From NCBI GenBank assembly GCA_009869945.1, contig WIXG01000127.1:1-64000 (forward strand): a stretch of DNA of 64,000 nt, written 5' to 3'. The stretch is from Mesaphorura yosii. Taxonomy: Eukaryota; Arthropoda; Collembola; Poduromorpha; Tullbergiidae. The position numbers were made by a program, and so were the translations under genes. The notes beneath the pieces were generated by a model that searched no databases, was not told where the DNA came from, and was given only the letters and a program-made list of their open reading frames with translations. Below, piece by piece: positions 48,616-59,900 of the stretch (the first letter of the stretch is position 1; the number at the start of each line of letters is the position of its first letter).

Positions 48616-50345
48616 TCAACCAGTTAAATTTGAATGTTTTTTCTGATTTGATGTGTTGAGTTCCATATGTAGCGTGTCCAAATTTCCAGTAACATGATTG
48701 ATTATTTTATCAGCATTTCCACCATCGGAAATAAACGATTGGTTTAACATTATGCCCAAGCACACTTTGTCATCGCAAGTCATGAAGAGAGCGGCCGCAG
48801 CTAGAAATTTATACGGAACTTGAACAAGGACATCTGCCATAAGCATGCTGCCTTAATTTTCAGAAAAAAGTGCTGACCTGCTTTTGGTGCAATTAATAAA
48901 CCAAATGCTCCGTAGAATCCTTTGACTTCGTATTTTCCACCTATGTGTACCGGCTGGCCTCCCATGATAAAATCACTCACAATTAGGGATGCAGGTATAT
49001 CATTGAAGTGCATCATTCGCAAAAAAGGAACCGGAATTACATAACTTAAGTACATCATGTAAAATATTATCCGCTCAATTCCGGGTGCGATAATTTTCTC
49101 CAATTTCTTGTGTATAGCCATCAAATCGATGTCGCCATTCAGTGGCAGGATGAGTGGAAGTACAGTGCTAGAAACCAAACACGGTACAATGCGAAGGGAC
49201 AAAATTTGAGTTATATTTCAAAACATACGCAGAATTTCCAAAATAACTAGTCCGTTGGGAATATATCCAGGGAAAAGCAATAGAAAAGCTGACTTCCTTA
49301 ACACGCGTCTCTCTTGGCATCTCGGCTTCCAATTGTTTAATTGCAAGGTAAAGGACGTAGACGAGGACCTCGTTAAATCGACATCGGTTTCTTCTTGCGA
49401 TTTCCTTAATTCGCTGTAGATTGAAAACGCCCATACTGTAAGTATTGCTTCCATTCAGTGCGTGTTCCTTTTTGAAACCAACGACAGTTTTCCAAGATAA
49501 AATATGCAATAACGATTTTGGAAACAGTAAAATTTGATATATCTGTAGAGAATAATGAAGTCATTGTTATCATATCAGTCCATTTTTACCAGCACGCATT
49601 TTCTTACCAGTTGAAGAATGCTTAACCTCACCGGGCTCGGGAGCGCCTGTTTCTGATCTCCTGGACCGGACAGGTGTCTGACAAGTTGCATCAATAGGAA
49701 TGCATCGCCCATGATGTGGTTCAAGATGAAGGCAATTCCTGTCTTCCCTGCACAGTGCCCGGATCCTGGTATAAATTTTATAATTTTCCAGAGCGGCCTT
49801 CCTTTCTCGAAGCCAGCTGAAACGTACTTCGGGAGAACATCCTCTGCGGCTTGACCAGCTTGTGGCCCAATTTCAAATACGTGCTTCGTTATGTCGAAAT
49901 TCTTGGTGGGCGGAGTCCAGTAAGAGAATCCCAGGAATATATGTGGTATTTGTTTCATCCTGTTAAACCTTCTATTGTTCAGCCATCTCTTTTCTACCAG
50001 GGATCTTAGGTACTCGATTGTGAATTCTTCTTCGAAAAACATGGAACCGATGAAGTTACCGGCGAAGGCGAATGCAGGTTCTCCAAGTTCAATGTCAGCG
50101 GAGTTGAAATTGTGAGCTGATAATGAAGCCATATGTGCGCAGTCTGGAGCCAAAATCGTTTCCCAGTTTCTGTGCAAGCACCAGACGATCACGTCAACAA
50201 TGCTCCGCCATATTACAAAAAATGATAACGGGAGTGCTGCGACCAGTAACACCGGAAGCAGGAGGATCCAGCCAAACAAGCACAGAATTACATGTAACAC
50301 TTGGTTTAAACAATCTAAAACCGTCATTATATGCCGCACTGCCAA
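48616..50345 (-). CDS. WS/DGAT-like acyltransferase, paralogue 4
   Basis: Exons on the minus strand: 50345-49608, 49542-49229, 49167-48878 and 48851-48616, intron phases 0, 2, 1, giving 525 residues. It starts MAVRHIMTVLDCLNQ; a second ATG six codons on is also possible. A hydrophobic anchor (FGWILLLPVLLVAALPLSFF) is followed by the acyltransferase half, with FEKGRPLWKIIKF and LNHIMGDAFLLMQLV at the active-site position: HxxxD kept, first His replaced by Asn, Gly by Ala. The C-terminal half holds FNDIPASLIVSDFIMGG and KGFYGAFGLLIAPKAG. It is more distant from paralogues 2 and 3 than they are from each other. The 3' end faces paralogue 3, with the broken copy in between. Confidence 0.82.
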
Positions 50346-50799
50346 TAAGCGTCGAGTCGTCCATCTAGAAAGATTCTAAACTGGTCAAGCCATACAGCAT
50401 CTAATCACATAATATTGACGTTGCACTGCATAAGAAGTCTATTATGTGAACCAATTTAATCGCTCCTGTAATAATATTTTTCATAACTCCTTAAAGCAAT
50501 CCTCAACTCTTCGCCGGTAATCAGGACTCATAAACACTGGCAAGGCTAATCTCCCCGTGCTCTTGATGCAATGTAATGATTTGACTCTTTTACCTCCTTA
50601 TCTGAATGGCTCCCACATTAAATAAAATTGTTCACACGATCATTCACACTAGAGAATAATGTGAATGAGAAATTTAATGCACAGGACGGCTTAATGCGAA
50701 ATAATAGAACAAGAAGGGCAGAAACTAAAATGTCCCAATCAATGTATCTCTTTGGCGATCTTGGATGGCATTAGCAATCGGCTGAACCAGCAAGTTTTT
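50346..50799. other. Intergenic region
   Basis: No gene seen. It separates the start of acyltransferase paralogue 4 from the 3' end of the membrane-receptor-like gene. Confidence 0.55.
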
Positions 50800-52225
50800 C
50801 TATTGTAAATCGCTCTTCACTTCCACTTTAGATGGCAAACTCTTCGATTGCATGCTGTGCATAATTGGGCTATCGTGCTCATCGTCTTGGACCATGGCTG
50901 GATTGTGAATTCCTTCTGAAGTTGAGGATATTACAGTAGTGAAGCCTGGTGGTGGTTCTTTCGTGTCGTGCACATCGTCATAGGTTGGTGGGAGATCCTA
51001 GACGAGATAAAATAGTAATTTTGGATTTTGTATTGGGGAATACTAATACGAAAGTAAATTGACATTGGCCTAACATCAGGTGGGCTATTCACCACGACGT
51101 CATTATTACGGCGCCATCTTCTAGCAGGATCAGGATGTGGTCGATTTCTTCTCTCTCGAGAAAGCTGCCTATGATAGCAAAACAGGATGACAATAATGGC
51201 TGGAATCAAGATGAAGAAGGTGAGGCCCATTGATATCATCCAAACCAAACTCCACATATTGAAACCTAAAAAGTTGTTACAATTTTTAATCCCGTATGAA
51301 TCAAAATGTATGCTAAAGTCATTCTTACCGCACGGAAATCCAAAATTGGCATCGCGCTCTTCATCCGAATTGTTACAAATCATTCCACAATTAGGAAATT
51401 CATTGCATTTAAGAGACTTGGAGATGCATCGTGGTTGGTAAGTATTTGGCTGAGCGCATTTGTCGTCTTTACAGCAGAAAAATGACGTGTCACAGCTGTC
51501 ACATGAGCTCACCTCTGAAAGCCGTAACATGGTTGTCATTCAATTTCAGTTTTATGAGTTACGAACCGACATACCGTAATAAATTGTAGCCAGAACATAT
51601 GCTTCCGTATTGGCCCAATCTCCGATAACTGTTGCCGTGTAGCTGGTCCCACCTTGCACTGTGAATCCTTCGGCAACGTTATGTTTATTGTACTTCACAT
51701 TATCACACCAAGTTGTATTCTGAAAATTGGCAAACGGCAATTGTAGGTTAGTGTAGTACAAATAGATTTAAAGATTGTTTCGCTTCACGGCTTACCCACA
51801 TCCCACTCCCATCGTCTGAGGTAATCAAGAGGTGCGAGAGTCCAGTCATCTTATCGCACGACATCCGCATCAATGACAAACTAAGTCGGAAATTCTTGGT
51901 TGGGCTATCAATATCAACATAGATCTTGGCTATCCTCTCCTCCTTTCCCTGTCGCGGATCAAAACGCAACAGCCACTGGACTGTCCTGAGATTCAGAGGA
52001 AGGTCGTTGATGGCGAGAGCAACCTCCTTTGCGCTCTGAAACTCTTCGACTGATTTCCCAATAAGACGTGTCATTAAATATGCCGCTCTTATCTTATATT
52101 ATATATGAATGTAGTAACTTACATTCTGGAAACATCAGTTCCACATCTTCAGTGCCGCTCCCTCGGTTGACAAAGCATAATAATGCCAGTAATATTGCCC
52201 TGACCATTGAGAAGAGCTTCTCCAT
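50800..52225 (-). CDS. Type I membrane protein with CUB-like region, LDLa-like module and PPxY motif
   Basis: Exons on the minus strand: 52225-52123, 52049-51796, 51719-51575, 51514-51329, 51265-51075 and 50997-50800. Phases agree and give 358 residues. A signal peptide (VRAILLALLCFV) is followed by about 160 residues that look CUB-like (FRLSLSLMRMSC, LSHLLITSDDG, NTTWCDN). A Cys-rich segment follows, with LDLa-like features: FFCCKDDKC, RCISKSLKC, PNCGMICNNSDEE. One transmembrane span (SLVWMISMGLTFFILIPAII) precedes a basic juxtamembrane stretch and a cytoplasmic tail with LPPTYDDV. The tail motif is of the PPxY kind that WW-domain (Nedd4-type) ubiquitin ligases bind, as in LDLRAD3/4 and PMEPA1. 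The ligand is unknown. An alternative acceptor at 52085 would leave a 37-bp intron and is less likely. Confidence 0.7.
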
Positions 52226-53937
52226 TTGCAGTTTTTCGGAGATCCGGAAACGTTCAAAATTCTGTATACTCTGAACTCCTCAATAAGATGATGCAACTCT
52301 GCAGTCCGTACGCTCTACAACAAAGCTTGGCTAGAATCGAAACGTCAATAACTTATACTACGTGATACGTGATAAGCCAATAATTTATACTCATTTATCT
52401 GTTAGCAATTTCTGATTGCATGTGTGGGTCTTATCTCGTCATTCAGAGTATTAGTGGCCCGCCTGATACGATATGAACGGGTGATGCGCTGATTCAACTG
52501 ACAAATTGTCACACAAAGTTCAGCCCATGAAGTTCTACAGATTATTTTATGGTACATAATCAGGGTTCATGAATTTGTTATCTGTTCTGCTAATACAGGC
52601 AACCAGCAACTCATGAGCCATCTACGTTTTAGTACTGAGATAGGAATAACAAATATTTTTTGTAATTCATTGTGATGCTCCTGGCATAAGTCATTTTTTT
52701 TATTTGGCGCAGTGGTCATAAACACATTAGGTGGGTTTTATGCATTCATACTTGAATTATTTTATATTTCCTCAATAATCGAGTTAAATATTGAACGAAA
52801 TTCTGTCCTCGTTATTTGCAGTAACCCAAAAAGCCGATTACCACCCATGAAATTCACCGCGTTGCTGCATTAAACATCTATCATTCTAATTTGGCCATTC
52901 AAATGCAATAAATTAGACCTATCTTCAGGGCCTTCAGAAATTACGAGTGCGAATCCGCCACGAGTTCGACGATATACGAGTTCGAATTCACTGAGAGCGA
53001 TAGGCCAATACGACATCATTTTATTAAAATAATATTAAAACACTTAATTATGATGTGTGAACTCCAACAATCTCAATAGAATTATTTCTGGATCGGACTG
53101 GAAACAATTTTCTGGAAAGAATTTAGTAGGAACAATTTACTGGAAACATTGTCTGGAAACAAATTACTTGAAACAATTGTCTGGAAACGATCGTCTGTTT
53201 CGTCGATTTCATAGCGGATAGTTACCCGTATTAGAAGGTGTTCAAGCTGGAGGTGGCTTTACCTGTTCGTGTGCTGCAAAATGTCAAAATAGTTTGTCAC
53301 GTAAGAAGCATGCTATCCAGGTTCAAGCAGTGCAGCAGGTCAGTGCAGATAGAATATCTTCGGGTTAAAAGTTCTCATCATCGCTTATTAAAACTTAAAC
53401 CCACATCGCATCTTTTGCCTGGCTGACTCGACACAAAATATCATCTTTACTGATGCATCCGTGCTGAACAACTCATCTTTGTGCGTACTTGTGTTCGATT
53501 CCTCCGTATCTTGGGTTCTGAGTTTAGTTTAGCTGAGTTTCTAAGTTATCACAGTATCACAGTATACTAGTAATGCAACGTCTTAACAAGGCGTCCCATT
53601 GTACCCCTTCTCGTTACTTACAGCTTCCATGAGTTTAAGAATGATGAATCCACTAATCTCCTTTTTGCTTTCAAAGAAGCAAGAAATTATAAAGGAGGAC
53701 CAAATGGAACATGATGCTCATGTTTATGTTTTATGTACGCTCTGGATGAAAGAAGTTAAATCACAGACCCGGTTCTCAAACTCAAGTCAGTCCTTCGTAA
53801 GTCTTGAAAGGGAAGGATGAGTGTGTAAATTCTTCCTGTACGTCGTGTGCATTTAAGGTCCTTAATCTTTCCCTGTAGTAAAAGTGTTGATTCGGATGCG
53901 TTTATCAGATTCTGCCTATTCCGGCCAAGAGTCAATC
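52226..53937. other. Intergenic region with a 14-bp tandem repeat
   Basis: It lies between the divergently transcribed membrane-protein gene (-) and peroxidasin (+). Apart from the short tandem array at 53098-53194 nothing was recognised. Upstream in-frame ATGs for peroxidasin exist at 53884 and 53896. Confidence 0.55.
53098..53194. repeat. 14-bp tandem repeat, about seven copies
   Basis: Seven consecutive units match CTGGAAACAATTGT with one to several differences each; the fourth unit is one base shorter. The array lies about 0.7 kb upstream of the peroxidasin start. Confidence 0.75.
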
Positions 53938-56900
53938 ATGCGCGAGTTGCAATGCTCATTATTTGCGAAGTGCACTCTCCTGTTAAATGTGCTGATTTTA
54001 GTCGGCTTGAGCACGAGATCCACCAGCGCTCAACAGCGTTACCTGGAACGCGTCCGTCCATCATCCACTGCTGCCTTGTTATCGGCGTCGGTACGTCAAG
54101 ATCGCAATCGCATCATCGACGAACAGAACCAAGCTCCGGGTGCAAGCGACAGTAGTGAAAATAATCTTGTCATCCGTCCCACAGTTTCCTCGACCTATTT
54201 GAGCACAAGCTCAGTCGCTCCGTCAAACACAGATTCAGGGTCTAGGACGACTTCTGGCTGTCCTGTGAGGTGTCTGTGCTTCCAAACAACAGTGAGGTGC
54301 ATGTTTCTGCATCTAGAAAAGATCCCAGCAGTTCCTGATGACACCACAATTCTGTAAGTCCACATGATATTTTTGTACCGTTGTTGCATAACTAGCCATC
54401 CATCCTTTGCTGAATCCATCCTCTGCCACTGTATTCTGAGCAAAATTCTCAGGATGGGTTATCTTCATAATTCAAGTTCAAGCCATGTAATTTTAATGCA
54501 ACACACAGCACATATGCCGAGGTGGAGGTGAAGGTTCCAAGCAGTCATTCCAGTCTTCGCATTAACCTTTTCTGCTTACGCAGTACGCACATTCTTGTTT
54601 CAAGAGACAACCACGTTCAACATTAGGTTTGCGCTCTGTTTGCCTCACAAACTTTGATTGAGAAAAAGCACGCACAGTGACGTTGGCATATTTTTGGCTC
54701 AGTAGGGTCAATATTTCGCTTTGTTGATTAAATATCGCCTTACATGAGACACGCATACGCTTGACCTCTGAACTATCTTGTCTAGTCTTAACAAAAACCA
54801 CGTACAAATAACTTCACGAATAGCGAAAGAAGTGAACAGTGATCGTGCGGGGTCCAGCCCACTATGGAAAGGGATCGAATATTTCCATCGTCTCAAGGTG
54901 TGAAGTAATTTTTGTTATTACCTGAACAAGGAACCCCCCTGCAGATCATTCCTGCTGCAGTTGTGATTTTGTGCTGGCATGCGGGCTTAAGGGCGTCAGA
55001 ACATATTTCACTGGTTCTTTGCATCAAGTCCTGCTTGCAGCTGGAATTCTGGCTTTGACTGAATATAAAATGTGATATCGCAGAGAGTATGCTAAAAATT
55101 GAAACCCGTGGCAGTTAATGATAAGCAATTTTACATTTTTTCCGTGAATTTTGTATGAAGACAGATGTTTTCCCTACATAATCAGGTTTTGCCTTGAGTT
55201 GAGTGTGTAAATTCATGTATTCGTGTTCCAAAATATTACAAACAGAAACCGCTAAGAAAACAACCGTATTACCCCCACAGAATTTTTTGTTAAGCTGTAG
55301 CTGCTGAATTTGTTTTTGTTTTTTTTGGAGCAGACAGCAAATCAGAGTCTGCCTGCAGTAAACATTTGCCATGAAATAACATGCGATAAATCTCTAACTT
55401 CAAAACATAAGTTACGCAGCTTCTGCTCCTTCCTTCCAGTGTTCAGTTTTAGGTTTTAAACGTTTCGAGCGTTTTGATAGTAAGTACTGAGGTTGCTTGT
55501 ATGTTCCCGGAAGTTGTACTGGGAATTCGCGAATCTGATTATTTGCAAGATGATCGCAATTCGGTACGATAAATGTTAACTCATGCAGACGTGAGTTCCA
55601 CGAAAGTGAGCGCTTGGTCTGCCAATGATGATACCAAGTTAAGTTAGCTTTATCATCACATGCAATAAGTATGTTGTTTTACAATAGTTTGACGCTTGTG
55701 TCAACATGGAATAAACTCAGTTAGGAAATATGCTGTCATGAAATGTGACTAAGAAGTAAAATCTATAAAACGCATAAATTACATTAGCAAAATTGTGAAC
55801 AACTAGTAGAGAAAGAGCGGTCGAGATAAGTTGTGAACTTAGAATGACAACAGCTAGTTAAGTTTAGAGCTGGTGATGATCTTCGCGCTGACCTCATCTT
55901 CATAGTCACGCAAATCGTTCCAAATGAAAGTGCATCTTTTCTTTGGTATTATGCACCTCACATAATTCATGCTTCGTGTATGACGTCTGTCGTAAAAAAA
56001 ATCTTGCTGAACTGAATTAGCAATGTAAGTGCCTAACCATGCAATTGGTTTATTCCACATGATCATTATTTTTGCTTAACAATGTATTAGATTTACAGTT
56101 TAACTGGTAATACATCTATCCAGAGTAAACTTGATTCATGAAACGGGTTAGCAACATCACAAGCAAGAAAGCTATTGCCAAGTGGAAACGGAATTACAAA
56201 TCTTCAGAATTGAGATTAGAGACTCAACTCTTTGTAGTCGTGGACGCTCATTACGATGCTGTAACGCTAACTCACAATGAGACCGAGAATTTATTGACTA
56301 GCGTTGTTGAAGATTGAGCTAATTTAATAATTCTAGCTTAATTATTTTTTGATTGCAGAGACCTGAGATTTAATCAGATTCGTGAAATTCCTCCAAACAG
56401 TTTTAGGCACTTGGAAAATTTGGATACATTGTAAGCCATAATTAGTTTGACAACCGTGCTTCTTATGTTGTCCAGCGGCGATCCAAAGCGTAGTCTACTC
56501 TAAATTCAGGTTGCTGAATAACAACCACATTGCCAGACTGCGAAATGGGGCGTTCAGCGGTCTCAGCAATCTCAAATTCTTGTACTTGTACAAGAACCGA
56601 ATTCGGGACATCGAAGGCCGAGTTTTTCACGACCTACAGAGCCTGGAGCAACTGTGAGTTCACTGTTGCATTGTTCAATTGAATTTTTAAACTCATTATT
56701 TTTTAAAATTTATGATGTGTCTTGTCGTGACCATACCGTTGTCCATTGCTCAGCCGTTTTCTTTGTATACAGGTACCTTCACTACAATTTAATTCATGAG
56801 ATTCAGGCAGAAACATTCTCAAGCCTTCCAAGATTGGAACGACTGTTTTTGCACAATAACAGAATACAAAGGATACCTCATGGATCGTTTGATAATCTGA

Positions 56901-59900
56901 ACCACATGAGAAGGCTGTAAGTTAAATGTTAGGTAATAATTTAAGATGATTTACGACAACTTCCCATTGTATTCTTTCATTCGTAAGGCGCTTGGATAGC
57001 AATTCGCTAGTTTGCGATTGCGGAATGATAAGTTTGGCACAGATGCTGGTTGAACATCCCGACACCTTGGCGGCTGCAATCTGTCAACAACCAGTTTCCA
57101 TGCAGGGAAAGCCTATCACAGCACTGCAGGAGATGAGCTTACATTGCCGTAAGAAAGCGAATTAACTTCTTTATGTTTCCTTTTAATGGCTTCTGGCTAC
57201 TAATTATGAAAGACGCTTAGGTATTATTGCGAGAATTCAAGAATTCTTTCCGCCAAACTTCTGTTCATTGTAAATTGACTTTTCTTGTAACGCCTTTGGT
57301 GGCCTTCGACTTTCGTTAGTCGTTCGGAACAAGCAAGAGAAAGAAAGCGAACTGCACACGGTTGCCAATACGCAGAACGCATTTTGCACGTGTAAACAAT
57401 GAGAGGTCGTGCTTTGAGGTTGTGTCATTCGAAGTTTAATTGTGTGGTTCAGGTAAGCCAAGTATTATTGAAGAACCTCGTGATGTTGAAATCGACTTTG
57501 GCAGCACGGTGTATTTCAGTTGCAAGGCGGACGGGTAAGTTGAGACTACCGAATTTTCGCCGGTATGAGGTGAAGTTACCGTGTCCTTCTATATGAATTT
57601 ACAGAGATCCAAAGCCAAATATTGTGTGGTATAAAAACAAGTAAGCATTGCATTGTGAAAGATGAATGACTCATTCAAAAAACTTTAATAATTCGCGTAT
57701 TGTGAATTTTTAGTGATGAAATTACACCGGGTGCTGAGCCCAGATATTCGATAATGAACGACGGAACTCTCATGATTGCCAACACGCAGGATCAGGATAC
57801 ACAAGGCGTGTATGAATGCATGGCTACGTCAACGACTGGTTCTGCAAAATCACGAAGTGCCAAAATAAAATCCAAGAAGTCGGTGCAGAAAAGTCGTCCT
57901 AGATTTACATTGGCTCCGTCCGATCAAAACGTCAACGAAGGCATGAGTGTCAAGCTTAATTGCGAAGCAGTCGGAGTACCAGAACCGGAGGTTACGTGGA
58001 TGTTAAACGATCGCCCGTTAACCTTGACACAACGCCATGAGGTACAGTTTGTGAAAACCCCACTGGTAGAAACAGTCGGAATAAATTGCCTTTGTGTTTC
58101 AGCTTTTAGCGAAAGGATCCCTATTGATAAGAAATGTCGTAAAAGGTGATGGTGGAATTTATCGTTGCACTGCTTCCAATTCAGTCGCAAGACTGGCAAC
58201 AGTCGCTGAGGTACGTGTGCGAGGTACGTGACCATCTCAATTTGACACTGTGCAATTTTTGATGGATGAACTCAATTTTACTTTCAGTTCTGCCTGTATG
58301 GCTGACCACACCGCTGGATCAGTCAGTTCAGCTTGGGGCGAGGCTAGAATTGGAATGTGATGCTTCAGAAAACCCAATTATAACATGGACTCATAATGGA
58401 CGAAATTTGGTCACGAGCAATCGGGTCGTTACTGTGAACGGAGGTTCGCAATCGTCTGGTTTTTTACCGAAGGTTCAAATTGTTAATAAGTCCATCTTGC
58501 ATAGGACGCCAGCTGGGAATTGAAAGCGTGATTCAAGAGGACGAAGGTGAGTACTCTTGTCGGGCAGAAAACAGTGCTGGTGCCTTAGATGCAGCGGCAA
58601 ATATTCGAGTACTTGGCGGCACGCAGCCAGTATTCACACGGCAGCCATTGGACTCTGTCATGTAAGAAGCATTTTCACTTCCTGATTTGCCATTCTCAAA
58701 TATAAAATGTATTACTCATGTTTAATTATATTGTTAGCAATGTAAGAGCTGGCGAGCGGCTCCAGGTCGAATGTGCTGCAAGTGGGTATCCAACTCCAGC
58801 GATTGTTTGGAGACGAGGCCATCTCACCGTTATTGAAAACTCAAGATACACAATTCTTCCGAGTGGAACCTTAATAATTAACCGGTTCAATCCTGACACC
58901 GATGCAGGAATTTATGAGTGAGTGATGCATCAAATTTAACAAAATATCAACCATAATCTTTATGACTGCATCCATGCGCATTTTTATGTTGGCCTCAGAT
59001 GTGTCGCCTTCAATGACCATGGTGTCATTACATCCGAGCCGTTTCGACTAGAATCAAATGGTGTACGAGCAGTTGCAAACGGTGGAGAACGTGTTGACAA
59101 TACGTTTCTCTTCAGCGCAATTAATCAAGCGAGAAGAGATGTGGAATTGGCAGAAAATGATTCAGTGTCTGCTCTCTTTGGCCACATGGAGAGAACTGGT
59201 ATAAAATTGATTTTATTGTTAAATCTCGTCAGTTCAACGTGTGCTTCGTTGTAGAAGTCAAATCACCCGTGGATTTGCTAAGGCTCGTGCGATTTCCACG
59301 ACTGGAAGGCAGGAACATTGCTCGATCTGCTGAAGTCTATGAAAGAACTTTGCAAATTATTTCTAAGCATGTTGAAGAAATGAATTTTAGCAGTTCTGGT
59401 ACGTGAATTAGTTTTACTTTACTTGTGTTTTGTATCGTTAATTATATTTTCGTTTCATTGCTGTTTTGTGCAGACGATTATGAATATAAAGACTTACTTA
59501 CGCCAAGTCAATTGGAGACGCTTGGGCGTTTCTCTGGTTGTATTTCGCATCGTAAACCCAAGAGAAACTGTTCTCTTGACATGTGTTTTCATGCTAGGTA
59601 TCGTTCAATAGACGGCTCATGTAATAATTTTGCCGAGCCGATGTGGGGAATGTCATACACTCCATTTGAACGACTACTAAATGCTGAATATGAGAACGGA
59701 TTTAACCTACCAATTGGTACTATACAGTCGTATTTGCGTACAAGTCACACGTTTAAATTAAATCTTTATGCTACTCTTTGTTCAGGCTGGACGCCTGGAA
59801 AGTTGTACAACGGCTATGTAAAGCCACTTGCGAGGCAAGTATCCAGTCAAATTATCAGAACGGAAACAATATCACCAGATCTCGTCTACACTCACATGCT

